A stretch of DNA of 64,000 bases from Halomonas stenophila (GCF_014192275.1 NZ_JACHXR010000003.1:85647-149646), one strand, 5' to 3'. Numbered from the stretch's first letter, positions 18,595 through 27,041 are shown. The notes: generated by a model not told the origin, from the sequence alone. Numbers and translations: made by a program.

Positions 18595-18613
18595 GGCGTC
18601 TCACTCACTCGCC

Positions 18614-18635
18614 GACCGCCCCGCCCGGGGCGGTC
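18614..18635 (+). terminator. Possible terminator of the deaminase-permease unit
   Basis: Perfect 10-bp inverted repeat GACCGCCCCG / CGGGGCGGTC with only CC between. It lacks a U-tract, so termination would need Rho or the hairpin may only stabilise the mRNA end. Confidence 0.45.
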
Positions 18636-18785
18636 AGAAGCCGGTGGCCAGGGCCTCGATCACCGCGAGGTCCTGGCCCCCCGGCACAGCCGCCGCCACT
18701 TGTCGAAGGTCCGGCAGGGGGCGCAGATGCCGGACGCCATCCACTACCCCCGGCAGGGCCGCGACAAGGCCCGCCACGCCTGCTA

Positions 18786-18800
18786 TGGAAACCATTTCCG
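18786..18800. promoter_or_regulatory. IclR-box palindrome in front of the IclR-family gene
   Basis: TGGAAACCATTTCCG contains a perfect GGAAA-N3-TTTCC inverted repeat and matches the E. coli IclR consensus TGGAAATNATTTCCA at nearly every position outside the centre. It ends five bases before the -35 element of the adjacent regulator gene, a placement consistent with autoregulation. Confidence 0.6.
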
Positions 18801-18805
18801 AAGAC

Positions 18806-18834
18806 AAGACAGCTCGCCCGTGACACGGTATGCT
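18806..18834 (+). promoter_or_regulatory. Promoter of the IclR-family regulator gene
   Basis: -35 AAGACA (18806-18811) and -10 TATGCT (18829-18834) with 17-bp spacing, about 36 bp before the GTG start. Each hexamer matches the sigma70 consensus at four positions. Confidence 0.45.
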
Positions 18835-18869
18835 GGGGCCTGGGAGTCATCGACGCGGGAGAGCAGGCA

Positions 18870-19706
18870 GTGAGTGAAGGCAAGCGCAGAACGGCGGGAC
18901 GCCCGGCATCGGGAAAGAGCAGCGGTGGCCATAGCCAGTCCCTGGTGCGCGGCCTCAACCTGCTGGAACGCCTGGCGGGCAGCCCCGGCGGCCTGGCCCT
19001 GTCCGAGATCGCCGAGCAATCCGAGCTCGCCCCCTCGACCACCCACCGCCTGCTACAGGCCCTGCAGAGCCAGGGCTATGTCACCCAGGACACCGAGCTC
19101 GGCGTGTGGAAGATCGACGTCAAGACCTTCCGCATCGGCAACAGCTTCCTCGAGGCCCGGGACTTCGTCGGCACCAGCCGCCCCTTCCTGCGCCGGCTCA
19201 CCGCGCTGACCGGGGAGACCGCCAACCTGGGCGTACGCGATGGCAGTACCGCGGTCTTCCTGGCCCAGAGCGAGTCGCCGCAGATGATGCGCATGATCAC
19301 CCGGCTGGGCTCCCGGGCGCCGCTGCATGCCTCCGGCGTGGGCAAGGCCCTGATGGCCTGGCTGCCCGACGACGAGCTGGCACGGGTGCTCGAGGAACGC
19401 GGCCTGGCGCGGGTCACCACCAATACCCTGCACGATCCCGCGGCCCTGGATGCGAGCCTGGCCGAGATCCGTCGCCAGGGCTACGCCTGCGACCGCGAGG
19501 AACACGCCATCGGCCTGCACTGCGTGGCGGCCTGTATCCACGACGAGCATGGCGTCCCGCTGGCGGCGATCTCCGTCTCCGGCCCGGTGGCGCGGATCCC
19601 CGAGGCCCGCCTGATCGAGCTCGGCGAGCTGGTTCGCGAGACCGCCTGCGAGATCACCGCCCGCCTGGGCGGCCGCATCCCCCAGGCGGACGAACTGCCG
19701 GCCTGA
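18870..19706 (+). CDS. IclR-family transcriptional regulator
   Basis: A 278-residue DNA-binding protein with an N-terminal winged helix-turn-helix (about 23-82; LALSEIAEQSELAPSTTHRLL is the helix pair) and a C-terminal effector domain (about 95-268) with the HASGVGKALMAWLP and DREEHAIGLHCVAACI motifs of the IclR family. The start is taken as GTG at 18870, with GGGAG upstream at slightly long spacing; the open frame continues upstream without features. Its position after the deaminase-permease pair suggests it controls purine use; the effector is unknown. The basic glycine-rich N-terminal tail (SEGKRRTAGRPASGK) may help DNA contact. Confidence 0.85.
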   Translation: MSEGKRRTAGRPASGKSSGGHSQSLVRGLNLLERLAGSPGGLALSEIAEQSELAPSTTHRLLQALQSQGYVTQDTELGVWKIDVKTFRIGNSFLEARDFVGTSRPFLRRLTALTGETANLGVRDGSTAVFLAQSESPQMMRMITRLGSRAPLHASGVGKALMAWLPDDELARVLEERGLARVTTNTLHDPAALDASLAEIRRQGYACDREEHAIGLHCVAACIHDEHGVPLAAISVSGPVARIPEARLIELGELVRETACEITARLGGRIPQADELPA

Positions 19707-19854
19707 GCCGGGCCTGACGCCCCGCGCGCCGGAGCCCTCGCGGGGCCCGGCCGGACGTCGGTTGCGCTGAGACCGACCTCCACCGCGACCGTGACACCCT
19801 ACCGGATACCACGACTCGCCCTGGCCGGCTTCGCCAGCATGGCCTCGATGCGCC

Positions 19855-20691
19855 TCAGCGCAGCCGCTTCAACAATTCGCGGATCAGCTCGCGATGCTCG
19901 CCGTGCAGGTGGTAGGCCACATAAGCCTTGAGCTCGATCAACGGCGCCTCCTCGACGACGAACAGCCGCTCGCGGCGACACCAGGGCGCCACGATGTCCC
20001 GCGGCAGGTAGGCCGCCCCGCCGCACTCGAGCAGCAGGTTCAGGGCGATCCGCCCGCTGTTGACCCGTCCCCGGGCCAGCAGGCGCTGCGGGAAATGGCT
20101 CTCGTGGACGCTGGCGAAGGCCGTCCCCCACTCCACCCGGATGTAGCCCTCGCCGACCGCCCGTTCGGCGTCGATGCCGGGGTGAGTCGAGACCATCACC
20201 AGGGGGATGGTCGCCACCTCCTCGACGCCCACTCCACGCATCCGCGGCGTGTCGTAGAGGAAGCCCACATCGATCATGCTCTGCTCCAGCTTCTCGACCA
20301 CCCGCAGCGGCGTGCTCTCCTCGGCGCGCACGCCCAGCGTCGGGTAGGCCCGGTAGATGCTCGTGAGCCAGTCCTGCAGGAAGATGTCCCAGAGGCTGGC
20401 GACCCCGGCCACCACCAGGCGCCGCTGGTGCCGTTCGCTGAGCGCGGTGTCTTCGAAGGCCCGCTCCCAGGCGCCGAGGATGAAGCGCGCATGGCGCTCC
20501 ATGCGCTCCCCGGCCGGGGTCAGGTCGATGCGGTGATGGCCACGGGTGAACAGCGAAAGCCCGAGGTGCTCTTCCAGCTGGCGGATGCGCGCGCTGACGG
20601 TCGACGGTGACACGCAGAGGCTCTCCGCGGCCTTGCCGAAGTTACGCAGCCGGCCGACCTCGAGAAAGGTTTCCAGCAATTGGGTATCCAT
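19855..20691 (-). CDS. LysR-family regulator, HdfR-like
   Basis: A 278-residue LysR-type regulator. The N-terminus MDTQLLETFLEVGRLRNFGKAAESL and SARIRQLEEHLGLSLFTR closely resemble E. coli HdfR, which represses flagellar genes in enterobacteria, but the function here is not implied. The effector domain (about 90-275) is shorter than average, as in HdfR. ATG at 20691 is chosen because GAAGG lies eight bases upstream; a GTG nine bases earlier is possible. It is divergent from a SulP transporter gene, and a LysR regulator of a divergent transporter is a common arrangement, so control of that gene is a reasonable inference. Confidence 0.8.
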   Translation of the reverse strand: MDTQLLETFLEVGRLRNFGKAAESLCVSPSTVSARIRQLEEHLGLSLFTRGHHRIDLTPAGERMERHARFILGAWERAFEDTALSERHQRRLVVAGVASLWDIFLQDWLTSIYRAYPTLGVRAEESTPLRVVEKLEQSMIDVGFLYDTPRMRGVGVEEVATIPLVMVSTHPGIDAERAVGEGYIRVEWGTAFASVHESHFPQRLLARGRVNSGRIALNLLLECGGAAYLPRDIVAPWCRRERLFVVEEAPLIELKAYVAYHLHGEHRELIRELLKRLR

Positions 20692-20800
20692 GGCAGTCAC
20701 CTTCGATTTTTCTGTTCAAGAAGGCCAAAAAATTTTGTTTTCCAGGATAGCGGGTTTTCCCTAGGCTGGCTTCCCCACGCTCACCTCGAGGTTGTCATCC
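20692..20800. promoter_or_regulatory. Shared control region between the LysR and SulP genes
   Basis: A 109-bp divergent intergenic region whose centre (about 20708-20745) is markedly AT-rich in a GC-rich neighbourhood, including CAAAAAATTTTG and TTTTTCTGTTC. It must hold both promoters and a likely LysR site; I cannot assign individual elements with confidence. Confidence 0.4.
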
Positions 20801-22564
20801 ATGGCGTCCAGACTCTCGCGCAGCCTGCCCTTCCTGAGCTGGGGCCGGACCCTCGACCGCCGGATGCTCGGCGCCGACCTGATGGCCGGCCTCACCGGCG
20901 CCATCCTGGTGCTGCCCCAGGGGGTCGCCTATGCCTTCATCGCCGGCCTGCCGCCGGAAGTCGGCCTCTACTCCGCCATCGTCGCCGCCAGCGTGGCCGC
21001 GCTGTTCGGCAGTTCCTGGCACATGATCTCCGGCCCCACCGCCGCGCTGTCCATCGTGCTGGCCAGCGTGGTCGGCAGCCTGGGCGCGTTGACGCCCTCG
21101 GAATACCTCGCCGCCGCCCTGACCGTCACCCTGCTGGTCGGCGTCATCCAGCTGGCGATGGGGCTGCTGCGGCTGGGCAGCCTGGTGAGCTTCATCTCCC
21201 ACACGGTGGTCATCGGCTTCACGACGGGGGCGGCGATCCTGATCGTCACCAGCCAGATGAAGCACCTGCTCGGCGTCTCCATCGACGGCCAGGGCTTCCT
21301 GATGGAGCTGGCGGCCCTGGTGCAGACGCTGCCCGAGACCAATCCCTACGCCCTGGCCATCGGCCTGATCTCGCTTGTGACCTCGGTGGTGACAAGACGG
21401 ATCCATCGCCGCTCGCCGCACCTGCTGCTGGGCCTGGCCGCCGGCAGCCTGGCCTGCTGGCTGCTGGACGGCGAGGCCCACGGGGTCGCCCTGGTCGGCG
21501 CCCTGCCCGGCACCCTGCCACCGTTGTCGCTGCCCGAGCTGTCGCCGGACAGCCTGCGCACCCTGACCTCCGGCGCCTTCGCCATCGCCCTGCTGGGGCT
21601 GATCGAGGCGGTGTCGATCGCCCGCGCCATCGCCCTGCGCTCGGGCCAGGTGATCGACGGCAACCAGGAGTTCATCGGCCAGGGGCTGTCCAACATCGTC
21701 GGCGGCTTCTTCTCCTGCTACGCCAGTTCCGGCTCCTTCACCCGCTCCGGTGCCAACTACGACGCCGGCGCCCGCACCCCGCTGGCCTCGGTGTTCGCCG
21801 CCGCCCTGCTGGCGCTGATCCTGGTGCTGGCCCCGGGCATCACCGCCTACCTGCCGCTGCCCGCCATGGCAGGCGGCATCCTGCTGATCGCCTGGAACCT
21901 GATCGACGCTCACCATATCGCCCACCTGGTGCGCGCCAGCCGCCACGAGGCGATGATCCTGGCGGCGACCGTCGCCGCCACCCTGCTGGTCGCGCTGGAA
22001 TTCGCCATCTACATCGGCGTGCTGCTGTCGCTGGTGCTCTACCTCAAGCGCACCTCGCGCCCGACCGTCATGGAGGTGGCGCCCCGCCAGGACCACCCGC
22101 GCCGACACATCCGCAACGTCGCGCGCTACGACCTCGCCCAGTGCCCCCAGCTGAAGATCCTGCGCATCGACGGCTCGCTGTTCTTCGGTGCCACCGACCA
22201 CGTGCAGCGCCGCCTCAGGGCGCTCAGCGCCGCGCCGGGCACCCGAGTGCTGATCATCGGCAAGGGCATCAACTTCATCGACACCGCCGGCATCGAGATG
22301 CTGCTCCAGGAAGCCCGGCGCCTGCGCGACCAGGGCGGCGAGCTGATGATCAGCTCGCTCAAGGGCACGGTGCTGGACGAGTTGCGCCACCGCGGCGATC
22401 TGGCCCGCCTCGGCGAGCAGCGCGTCTTCGAGACGCCTGAGGCGGCGATCGGCGCCACCACTCCGAGCCTGGATCCGGAAATCTGCCGTAGCTGCCACAA
22501 GCGGATCTTCACCGAGTGCGGCCCGATGCCTCCGGAGGAAGACATCCTGGCGCGACAGGGGTAA
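20801..22564 (+). CDS. SulP/SLC26-family anion transporter with STAS domain
   Basis: A 587-residue inner-membrane protein: about 10-14 helices over residues 15-430 with SulP signatures (QGVAYAFIAGLPPEVGLYSA, a GSFTRSGANYDAGARTP segment), then a cytoplasmic STAS domain (about 440-550; LFFGATDHVQ and GKGINFIDTAGIEMLL). Family members carry sulfate, bicarbonate, molybdate or dicarboxylates, so the substrate is open. Residues 560-573 carry three cysteines (Cys562, Cys565, Cys573) after the STAS fold, a possible metal or redox site. GAGG precedes the ATG at 20801. Confidence 0.88.
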   Translation: MASRLSRSLPFLSWGRTLDRRMLGADLMAGLTGAILVLPQGVAYAFIAGLPPEVGLYSAIVAASVAALFGSSWHMISGPTAALSIVLASVVGSLGALTPSEYLAAALTVTLLVGVIQLAMGLLRLGSLVSFISHTVVIGFTTGAAILIVTSQMKHLLGVSIDGQGFLMELAALVQTLPETNPYALAIGLISLVTSVVTRRIHRRSPHLLLGLAAGSLACWLLDGEAHGVALVGALPGTLPPLSLPELSPDSLRTLTSGAFAIALLGLIEAVSIARAIALRSGQVIDGNQEFIGQGLSNIVGGFFSCYASSGSFTRSGANYDAGARTPLASVFAAALLALILVLAPGITAYLPLPAMAGGILLIAWNLIDAHHIAHLVRASRHEAMILAATVAATLLVALEFAIYIGVLLSLVLYLKRTSRPTVMEVAPRQDHPRRHIRNVARYDLAQCPQLKILRIDGSLFFGATDHVQRRLRALSAAPGTRVLIIGKGINFIDTAGIEMLLQEARRLRDQGGELMISSLKGTVLDELRHRGDLARLGEQRVFETPEAAIGATTPSLDPEICRSCHKRIFTECGPMPPEEDILARQG

Positions 22565-22708
22565 GCCACGGGGCCTGCCCGAGCGAGACGAGCCCACGAG
22601 GGGCGCCGGGGACGGCTCGAGGTGGCGACACCCGCGCGAGAGGCTGAAGCCGGCGGCCACGGGAGGTACACTAGCGGCCGTCCACCAGCCGCCAGCCGAG
22701 GCCCGCGC

Positions 22709-23737
22709 ATGAGTTCTCACCTGCTCTCCGTCGATTCCCTGTCCCGAGACGCTGTCGATCACCTGATGCGCGTGGCGGCGCGCATGGAGCCAATCGCTCA
22801 ACGCCGCAAGGTCACCCGGGTACTGGAGGGGGCGGTGCTCGGCAACCTCTTCTTCGAGGCCAGCACCCGCACCCGGGTCAGCTTCCACGCGGCCTTCTGC
22901 CGGCTGGGCGGCAGCGTCTGCGACACCACCGGCTTCACCTTCTCGTCCATGGCCAAGGGCGAGTCGCTCTACGACACCAGCCGGGTGATGAGCGGCTACT
23001 GCGACGCCATCGTGATGCGCCACCCGGAGCAGGGCTCGGTGGCCGAGTTCGCCAAGGCCACCAACGTGCCGGTGATCAACGGCGGCGACGGCCCCGGCGA
23101 GCACCCCAGCCAGGCGCTGCTCGACCTCTACACCATCGACAAGGAATTCATCCGGCGCGGCAAGACGCTGGCCGGGGCCCATGTCCTGCTCACCGGCGAC
23201 CTCAAGTACGGGCGCACCGTGCACTCGCTGATCAAGCTGCTGTCGCTCTATGCGCCGATGCGCCTGACCCTGGTCTCGCCGCCGGGCCTGGAGATGCCGC
23301 GCCACCTGATCGACCTGGTCGCCTCCCGCGGCCATCGCGTCGAGACCCGCGAGAGCCTGGCCAGCGACTTCGCCGATGTCGACGTGGTCTACACCACCCG
23401 CATCCAGAAGGAGCGCTTCACCGCCGAGATGAGCGAGGGCTTCAGCCTGTCCCGGGACTACACCGTGGACAAGGCCTTTCTCGACGGCCGCTGCAGCGAC
23501 CACACCATCGTCATGCACCCCCTGCCGCGCGACAGCCGCGCCGACGCCAACGACCTCGACGTCGACCTCAACGGCGACCCGCGCCTGGCGATCTTCCGCC
23601 AGACCGACAACGGCATCCCGGTACGCATGGCGATCTTCGCCACCCTGCTGCAGGTGGAGGACCAGGTCGAACAGGACCTGCGCGACGTGCGCTGGTTCGT
23701 GCCGGCGACCGTCGGCGTGGACGACGCCCGGGACTGA
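22709..23737 (+). CDS. pyrB: Aspartate carbamoyltransferase
   Basis: A 342-residue transcarbamoylase making carbamoyl aspartate in pyrimidine synthesis. The carbamoyl phosphate-binding STRTR is at 52-56, Lys83 lies in the FSSMAKGES loop supplied to the neighbouring subunit, HPSQ at 132-135 and HPLPR at 270-274. It is about 30 residues longer than the E. coli catalytic chain, and no pyrI or pyrC' partner is adjacent, so it may represent the stand-alone longer type. In Pseudomonas the gshB-yqgE-ruvX run continues into pyrR-pyrB in the same direction; here pyrB faces ruvX and pyrR is absent. The start rests on family alignment; no good ribosome binding site is visible. Confidence 0.9.
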   Translation: MSSHLLSVDSLSRDAVDHLMRVAARMEPIAQRRKVTRVLEGAVLGNLFFEASTRTRVSFHAAFCRLGGSVCDTTGFTFSSMAKGESLYDTSRVMSGYCDAIVMRHPEQGSVAEFAKATNVPVINGGDGPGEHPSQALLDLYTIDKEFIRRGKTLAGAHVLLTGDLKYGRTVHSLIKLLSLYAPMRLTLVSPPGLEMPRHLIDLVASRGHRVETRESLASDFADVDVVYTTRIQKERFTAEMSEGFSLSRDYTVDKAFLDGRCSDHTIVMHPLPRDSRADANDLDVDLNGDPRLAIFRQTDNGIPVRMAIFATLLQVEDQVEQDLRDVRWFVPATVGVDDARD

Positions 23738-23775
23738 GCGGCGCCAGAAGGGCGAGCCCGCAGGAAGGAGGGAAT

Positions 23776-23798
23776 CGGGCCGGCGATCCGCCGGCCCG
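23776..23798. terminator. Terminator between convergent pyrB and ruvX
   Basis: Perfect 10-bp stem CGGGCCGGCG / CGCCGGCCCG with loop ATC, followed on the plus strand by TTCCGTTC. It serves pyrB and possibly ruvX. Confidence 0.7.
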
Positions 23799-23821
23799 TT
23801 CCGTTCAGGGGAAGGGCGGGT

Positions 23822-24262
23822 TCAGGGACGCGGCGGCAGTCCCTCGGCCCGGGCCAGCCAGGCCTCGAGGATCAGCGCCGCGGCCAGGCCGTCGACGCCG
23901 TCGTCGCGGTAGTTGCCGCGGTGCCCGGCGTCCCGGGCGATGGCCTTGGCCTCGCGGGTGGAGCCGCGCTCGTCGGCCATCTCGCAGGGGATGCCGTAGC
24001 GGCCGAACAGCCGCTTGCCGAACTTGCGCGCCCGGGTGCTCATCACGCTCTCGCTGCCGTCCATGTTGAGCGGCAGGCCGACCACGAAGAGGTCCGGCCG
24101 CCACTCGTCCACCAGCCTCGCCACCCACTCCCAGTCGGGGATGCCGTCGCGGGCGGGGAGCGGCTCCAGGGCACGGGCGCTGCGGGTCAGTTCGTTGCCC
24201 ACCGCCACGCCGATGCGCCGGGTACCGAAGTCGAAGCCCAGGATCAGGCGCTGGCCATTCAT
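23822..24262 (-). CDS. ruvX: Holliday junction resolvase-like protein RuvX/YqgF
   Basis: A 146-residue RNase H-like fold protein needed in E. coli for pre-16S rRNA 5'-end maturation and proposed to be a Holliday-junction nuclease. The first catalytic motif is FDFGTRRIGVAVG near residue 10; VVGLPLNMDGS and MADERGSTREA follow, with the final acidic region DDGVDGLAAALIL. ATG at 24262 follows GGGGAG; an upstream start at 24286 adds eight residues. It follows yqgE on the same strand, but 159 bp with the repeat element at 24305-24406 separate the two. Confidence 0.92.
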   Translation of the reverse strand: MNGQRLILGFDFGTRRIGVAVGNELTRSARALEPLPARDGIPDWEWVARLVDEWRPDLFVVGLPLNMDGSESVMSTRARKFGKRLFGRYGIPCEMADERGSTREAKAIARDAGHRGNYRDDGVDGLAAALILEAWLARAEGLPPRP

Positions 24263-24304
24263 CGGCACCACTCCCCGACGCGGCACCCTGCCCGCGAACG
24301 CGCC

Positions 24305-24406
24305 GAGCGAAGCCCAGGCAAGGCGCCCGGCGACGAGCCAGCGGAGTCGACGCGGGGCTCAATGAGCATGGCGAGTCGCCGGGCAACGCCGCATGGGCGA
24401 GCGCAG
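24305..24406 (-). repeat. Structured intergenic repeat, copy A
   Basis: An approximately 102-nt element starting 15 nt after the yqgE stop codon. It shares with copy B (27911-28011) the blocks GAGCGA, CCAGGCAAGGCG, AGCGGAGT, AATGAGCAT, CAACGC, GCATGG and CGAGCGCAG in the same order and nearly the same spacing. Between them the helix-forming parts differ in sequence but keep pairing: GGCG (24322-24325) with CGCC (24387-24390), a CAA bulge at 24384-24386, and CCCGGCGAC (24326-24334) with GTCGCCGGG (24375-24383). This pattern indicates selection on structure. Confidence 0.8.
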
Positions 24407-24421
24407 GCCGTTCCCGACATG

Positions 24422-24979
24422 TCAGCTATGTCCTGCCTCGCGGGTCATCAGGTTCAGGTCGATCCCCAGCAGGTTGGCGCTGGCGCCCAGGCGCTGCTCC
24501 GGCGGCACGTCGAAGAGGATGTCGGGACGCCCCTCCACGGTCAGCCAGGCGTTGTCCTTGAGCTCGGTCTCGAGCTGGCCGGACTCCCAGCCGGCGCAGC
24601 CGAGACAGACCAGGAACCGCTCGGGGCCGCGCCCGGCGGCCAGCGCCTGGAGGATGTCCAGGGAGGTGGTCAGGGCGATGTCATCGGCCACCTGGAGGCT
24701 GGAGTCCCAGGCCTCGCTGTCGCCGCGGTGGAGGATGAAGCCGCGGTCCTTGTGCACCGGGCCGCCGTAGTAGACGGGCGCGTTGAGGTGCGGACTGCCA
24801 GCGCTCTCCAGCTCGAGCTGCTCGAACAGGGCGTCCAGGGTCAGCTCCAGGGGCCGATTGACGATCACGCCCATGGTGCCGTTGTCGTCGTGGTCGCAGA
24901 GATAGCTGAGGGTGCCGGCGAAATTGGGGTCTTCCAGGTGCGGCATCGCCATCAGGAAGTGGTTTTTCAAGCTTTGCAT
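24422..24979 (-). CDS. yqgE: YqgE/AlgH family protein
   Basis: A 185-residue soluble protein of the UPF0301 family. Hallmarks visible are MPHLEDPNFAGTLSYLCDH at the N-terminus, GTMGVIVNRPL, YYGGPVHKDRGFILH and FLVCLGCAGWESGQLE. It was called AlgH in Pseudomonas because of a link to alginate genes, yet its molecular role is unknown. ATG at 24979 opens the family-typical sequence MQSLKNHFLMAMPHL. It lies 17 bp after the TonB-like gene and before ruvX, an order conserved in Pseudomonas. Confidence 0.93.
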   Translation of the reverse strand: MQSLKNHFLMAMPHLEDPNFAGTLSYLCDHDDNGTMGVIVNRPLELTLDALFEQLELESAGSPHLNAPVYYGGPVHKDRGFILHRGDSEAWDSSLQVADDIALTTSLDILQALAAGRGPERFLVCLGCAGWESGQLETELKDNAWLTVEGRPDILFDVPPEQRLGASANLLGIDLNLMTREAGHS

Positions 24980-24996
24980 GGGACTCCCCGGCGGAG

Positions 24997-25920
24997 CTAG
25001 TGCACGCCGTAGTGGTGGCCTTCGCCGAACCGCCAGACACGGGTGATGGACAGGCTGTCCAGGTCGCCCATGCCCGCATCGAAGGGACGATAGGGCGCGG
25101 CGCCATGGACGGTATCCAGCGCCGCCTGGTCGAGCTCGGCATGTCCCGAGGATTGTATCACCTCTGCCCGGCGAACCTGACCGTCACGACCGATCACCAC
25201 GCGAATCCGCAGCTGGCCGTCGAGTTCGCGGGGGGCGGGGTGCACGCGGTTGCCGTAGTCCTCCACCCGCCGGGTCCAATCGTCGATGTAGCGGGCCTCG
25301 GCGGCCTGCTGGGCGGCCGGTCGCGGCCGACCGGCGGCGTCCCCGGCATGGTCGGCGGACAGGCCCTGCTCGCGGATGCTGGAGGTCGCCTGGGCCAGCA
25401 GGTCGCGGCCAGAGGCGGAGGGCGCCGTGGCCGACGGCGTGGCGGGGGTCTCGGCGGGCCGGGGGGCACTCTCCCGCGGGTCGGGGGTGACCCGGTCCTC
25501 GCTGGGCCGCTCGGCGGCGGGAGGCGCGGTCTCCTCGGGAGCCGCCTGGTCGGCCTGACGGCTCGGGGTCTCGGCCTCGGCCGGGGTGGCGGGATCCACG
25601 GCCCGTTCCGCCGCCTGGCGGTCGGGCAGGGTCTCCATCGGCGCGGCCCGGGCCTCCGCCGGGGGCGACTCCGCGACCTCGCCGGCGGCCCGCTGGGCGG
25701 CCTCGGCCAGCGCCTCGGCCGCCACCGGGGCGTCGGTGGCGCGGCTCACCAGCACCACGTCGAGGCTGGTGCGCTCCGGCGGCGACGGCGCGAACTGGCG
25801 GCTCGCCACCACGCCGATGATCGCCAGGTGCAGCAGCAGCGACACCGACACCGCCAGCCAGCGCCGGTGGGGGCGGGTGACCGGCGCATAGCGGATGGGG
25901 TCGCTGACGGGCGCTGCCAT
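24997..25920 (-). CDS. TonB-family energy-transducer-like protein
   Basis: A 307-residue protein with a single N-terminal membrane anchor (about 21-40), a long Ala/Pro/Glu-rich periplasm-spanning region (about 60-200) and a C-terminal TonB-like domain (about 212-307: YGNRVHPAPRELDGQLRIRV, IQSSGHAELDQAAL, PYRPFD). True TonB energises outer-membrane receptors through ExbB-ExbD; no exbBD is nearby and this gshB-linked version is of unproven function. ATG at 25920 follows GGAGG nine bases upstream, which decides against the longer frame start at 25977. It is 16 bp after gshB. Confidence 0.87.
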   Translation of the reverse strand: MAAPVSDPIRYAPVTRPHRRWLAVSVSLLLHLAIIGVVASRQFAPSPPERTSLDVVLVSRATDAPVAAEALAEAAQRAAGEVAESPPAEARAAPMETLPDRQAAERAVDPATPAEAETPSRQADQAAPEETAPPAAERPSEDRVTPDPRESAPRPAETPATPSATAPSASGRDLLAQATSSIREQGLSADHAGDAAGRPRPAAQQAAEARYIDDWTRRVEDYGNRVHPAPRELDGQLRIRVVIGRDGQVRRAEVIQSSGHAELDQAALDTVHGAAPYRPFDAGMGDLDSLSITRVWRFGEGHHYGVH

Positions 25921-25936
25921 GGCGGCTTGCCTCCGG

Positions 25937-26908
25937 TCAGCCCCGAGCGCGCTCGGCGAGGCGATGTTCGACGGCATTCATCAACAGCCCGGCGATATCG
26001 GTGTCGCGCTGGTCGTCGATCTCGCGTACGCAGGTGGGGCTGGTGACGTTGATCTCGGTGATGTAGTCGCCGATGACGTCGAGGCCGACGAACATCAGGC
26101 CCTTCTCGCGGATCATCGGCTGTACCTGCTCGATCAGCCAGTGGTCGCGGTCGGTCAGCTCGCGGCTGACCCCCTGGCCGCCGGCCGCCAGGTTGCCGCG
26201 GGTCTCGCCGGCCATGGGCACCCGGGCCAGGCCATAGGGCACCGGCTCGCCGTCCACCAGCAGGATGCGGGTGTCGCCGGCCTTGATCTCCGGCAGGTAG
26301 CGCTGGGCCATGATCTGCCGGCTGCCCCGCTCGGTGAGGGTCTCGATGATCGCCCCCAGGTTGCGGCCGTCGGGGAGGACGTGGAAGATGCCGCTGCCGC
26401 CCATGCCGTCCAGCGGCTTGAGGATGACGTCGCCATGCTCGGCGTGGAAGGCCCGCAGCTCGGCCTCTCGGCAGGAGACCAGGGTCGGGGCACAGCACTG
26501 GGGGAACTGCTGGGCGAAGAGCTTCTCGTTGCACTCCAGCAGCGCGCGGGTCGGATTGACCACCAGCACGCCCTCGCGCTCGGCGAAGCCCAGCAGGTGC
26601 ACGGCATTCAGGAAGTGACCGTCCACCGGCGGGTCCTTGCGCATCAGGATGACGTCGAGCTCGGCCAGCGGGCGCGGCGTGGCCTCGCCCAGCGCGAACC
26701 AGCGCTCGGGGTCGCGGAACACCTCCAGTGCGCTGAGGCGGGCATGGGCCCGGCCATCGCGCAGGAAGAGATCCTCCAGCTCCATGTAGTACAGCGACCA
26801 GCCCCGATCCTGGGCGGCCCACAGCATGGCCAGGCTGGAGTCCTTCTTGTAGCTGAGGTCGGCGATGGGGTCCATCACCACACCGACCCTGAGGGGGCGT
26901 TCGCTCAT
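25937..26908 (-). CDS. gshB: Glutathione synthetase
   Basis: A 323-residue ATP-grasp ligase adding glycine to gamma-glutamylcysteine. Family signatures: MDPIADLSYKKDSSLAM at the N-terminus, VILMRKDPPVDGHF, the ATP-grasp loop KPLDGMGGSGIFHV, and the end DVIGDYITEINVTSPTC with metal-binding acids. First gene of the gshB, tonB-like, yqgE, ruvX run on the minus strand; about 200 bp without a gene precede it. Confidence 0.96.
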   Translation of the reverse strand: MSERPLRVGVVMDPIADLSYKKDSSLAMLWAAQDRGWSLYYMELEDLFLRDGRAHARLSALEVFRDPERWFALGEATPRPLAELDVILMRKDPPVDGHFLNAVHLLGFAEREGVLVVNPTRALLECNEKLFAQQFPQCCAPTLVSCREAELRAFHAEHGDVILKPLDGMGGSGIFHVLPDGRNLGAIIETLTERGSRQIMAQRYLPEIKAGDTRILLVDGEPVPYGLARVPMAGETRGNLAAGGQGVSRELTDRDHWLIEQVQPMIREKGLMFVGLDVIGDYITEINVTSPTCVREIDDQRDTDIAGLLMNAVEHRLAERARG

Positions 26909-27041
26909 CGGTCTACTCGTCTGCGCCGGGCATGCTCGGCAAGGAATGGAGGCCTGCAGTATGCCGCAGGGCCGCAGCGGACTCCAAGGCGATCGGCCCT
27001 GCGGGCATCAGCATGGCGAGAAGCACCGGGGACATGTCGAA

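Noticed and set aside
18634-18795. 53-codon minus-strand ORF (MVSIAGVAGLVAALPGVV...) between the permease and IclR genes
   Set aside because: It has GC-rich third positions, but no ribosome binding site, no family resemblance that I recognise, and its start lies inside the IclR-box palindrome. Chance or a remnant is more likely than a gene.
20795-23518. 907-codon frame antisense to the SulP and pyrB genes
   Set aside because: Gln/Gly/His-rich shadow translation of two well-supported plus-strand genes, as expected in high-GC DNA.
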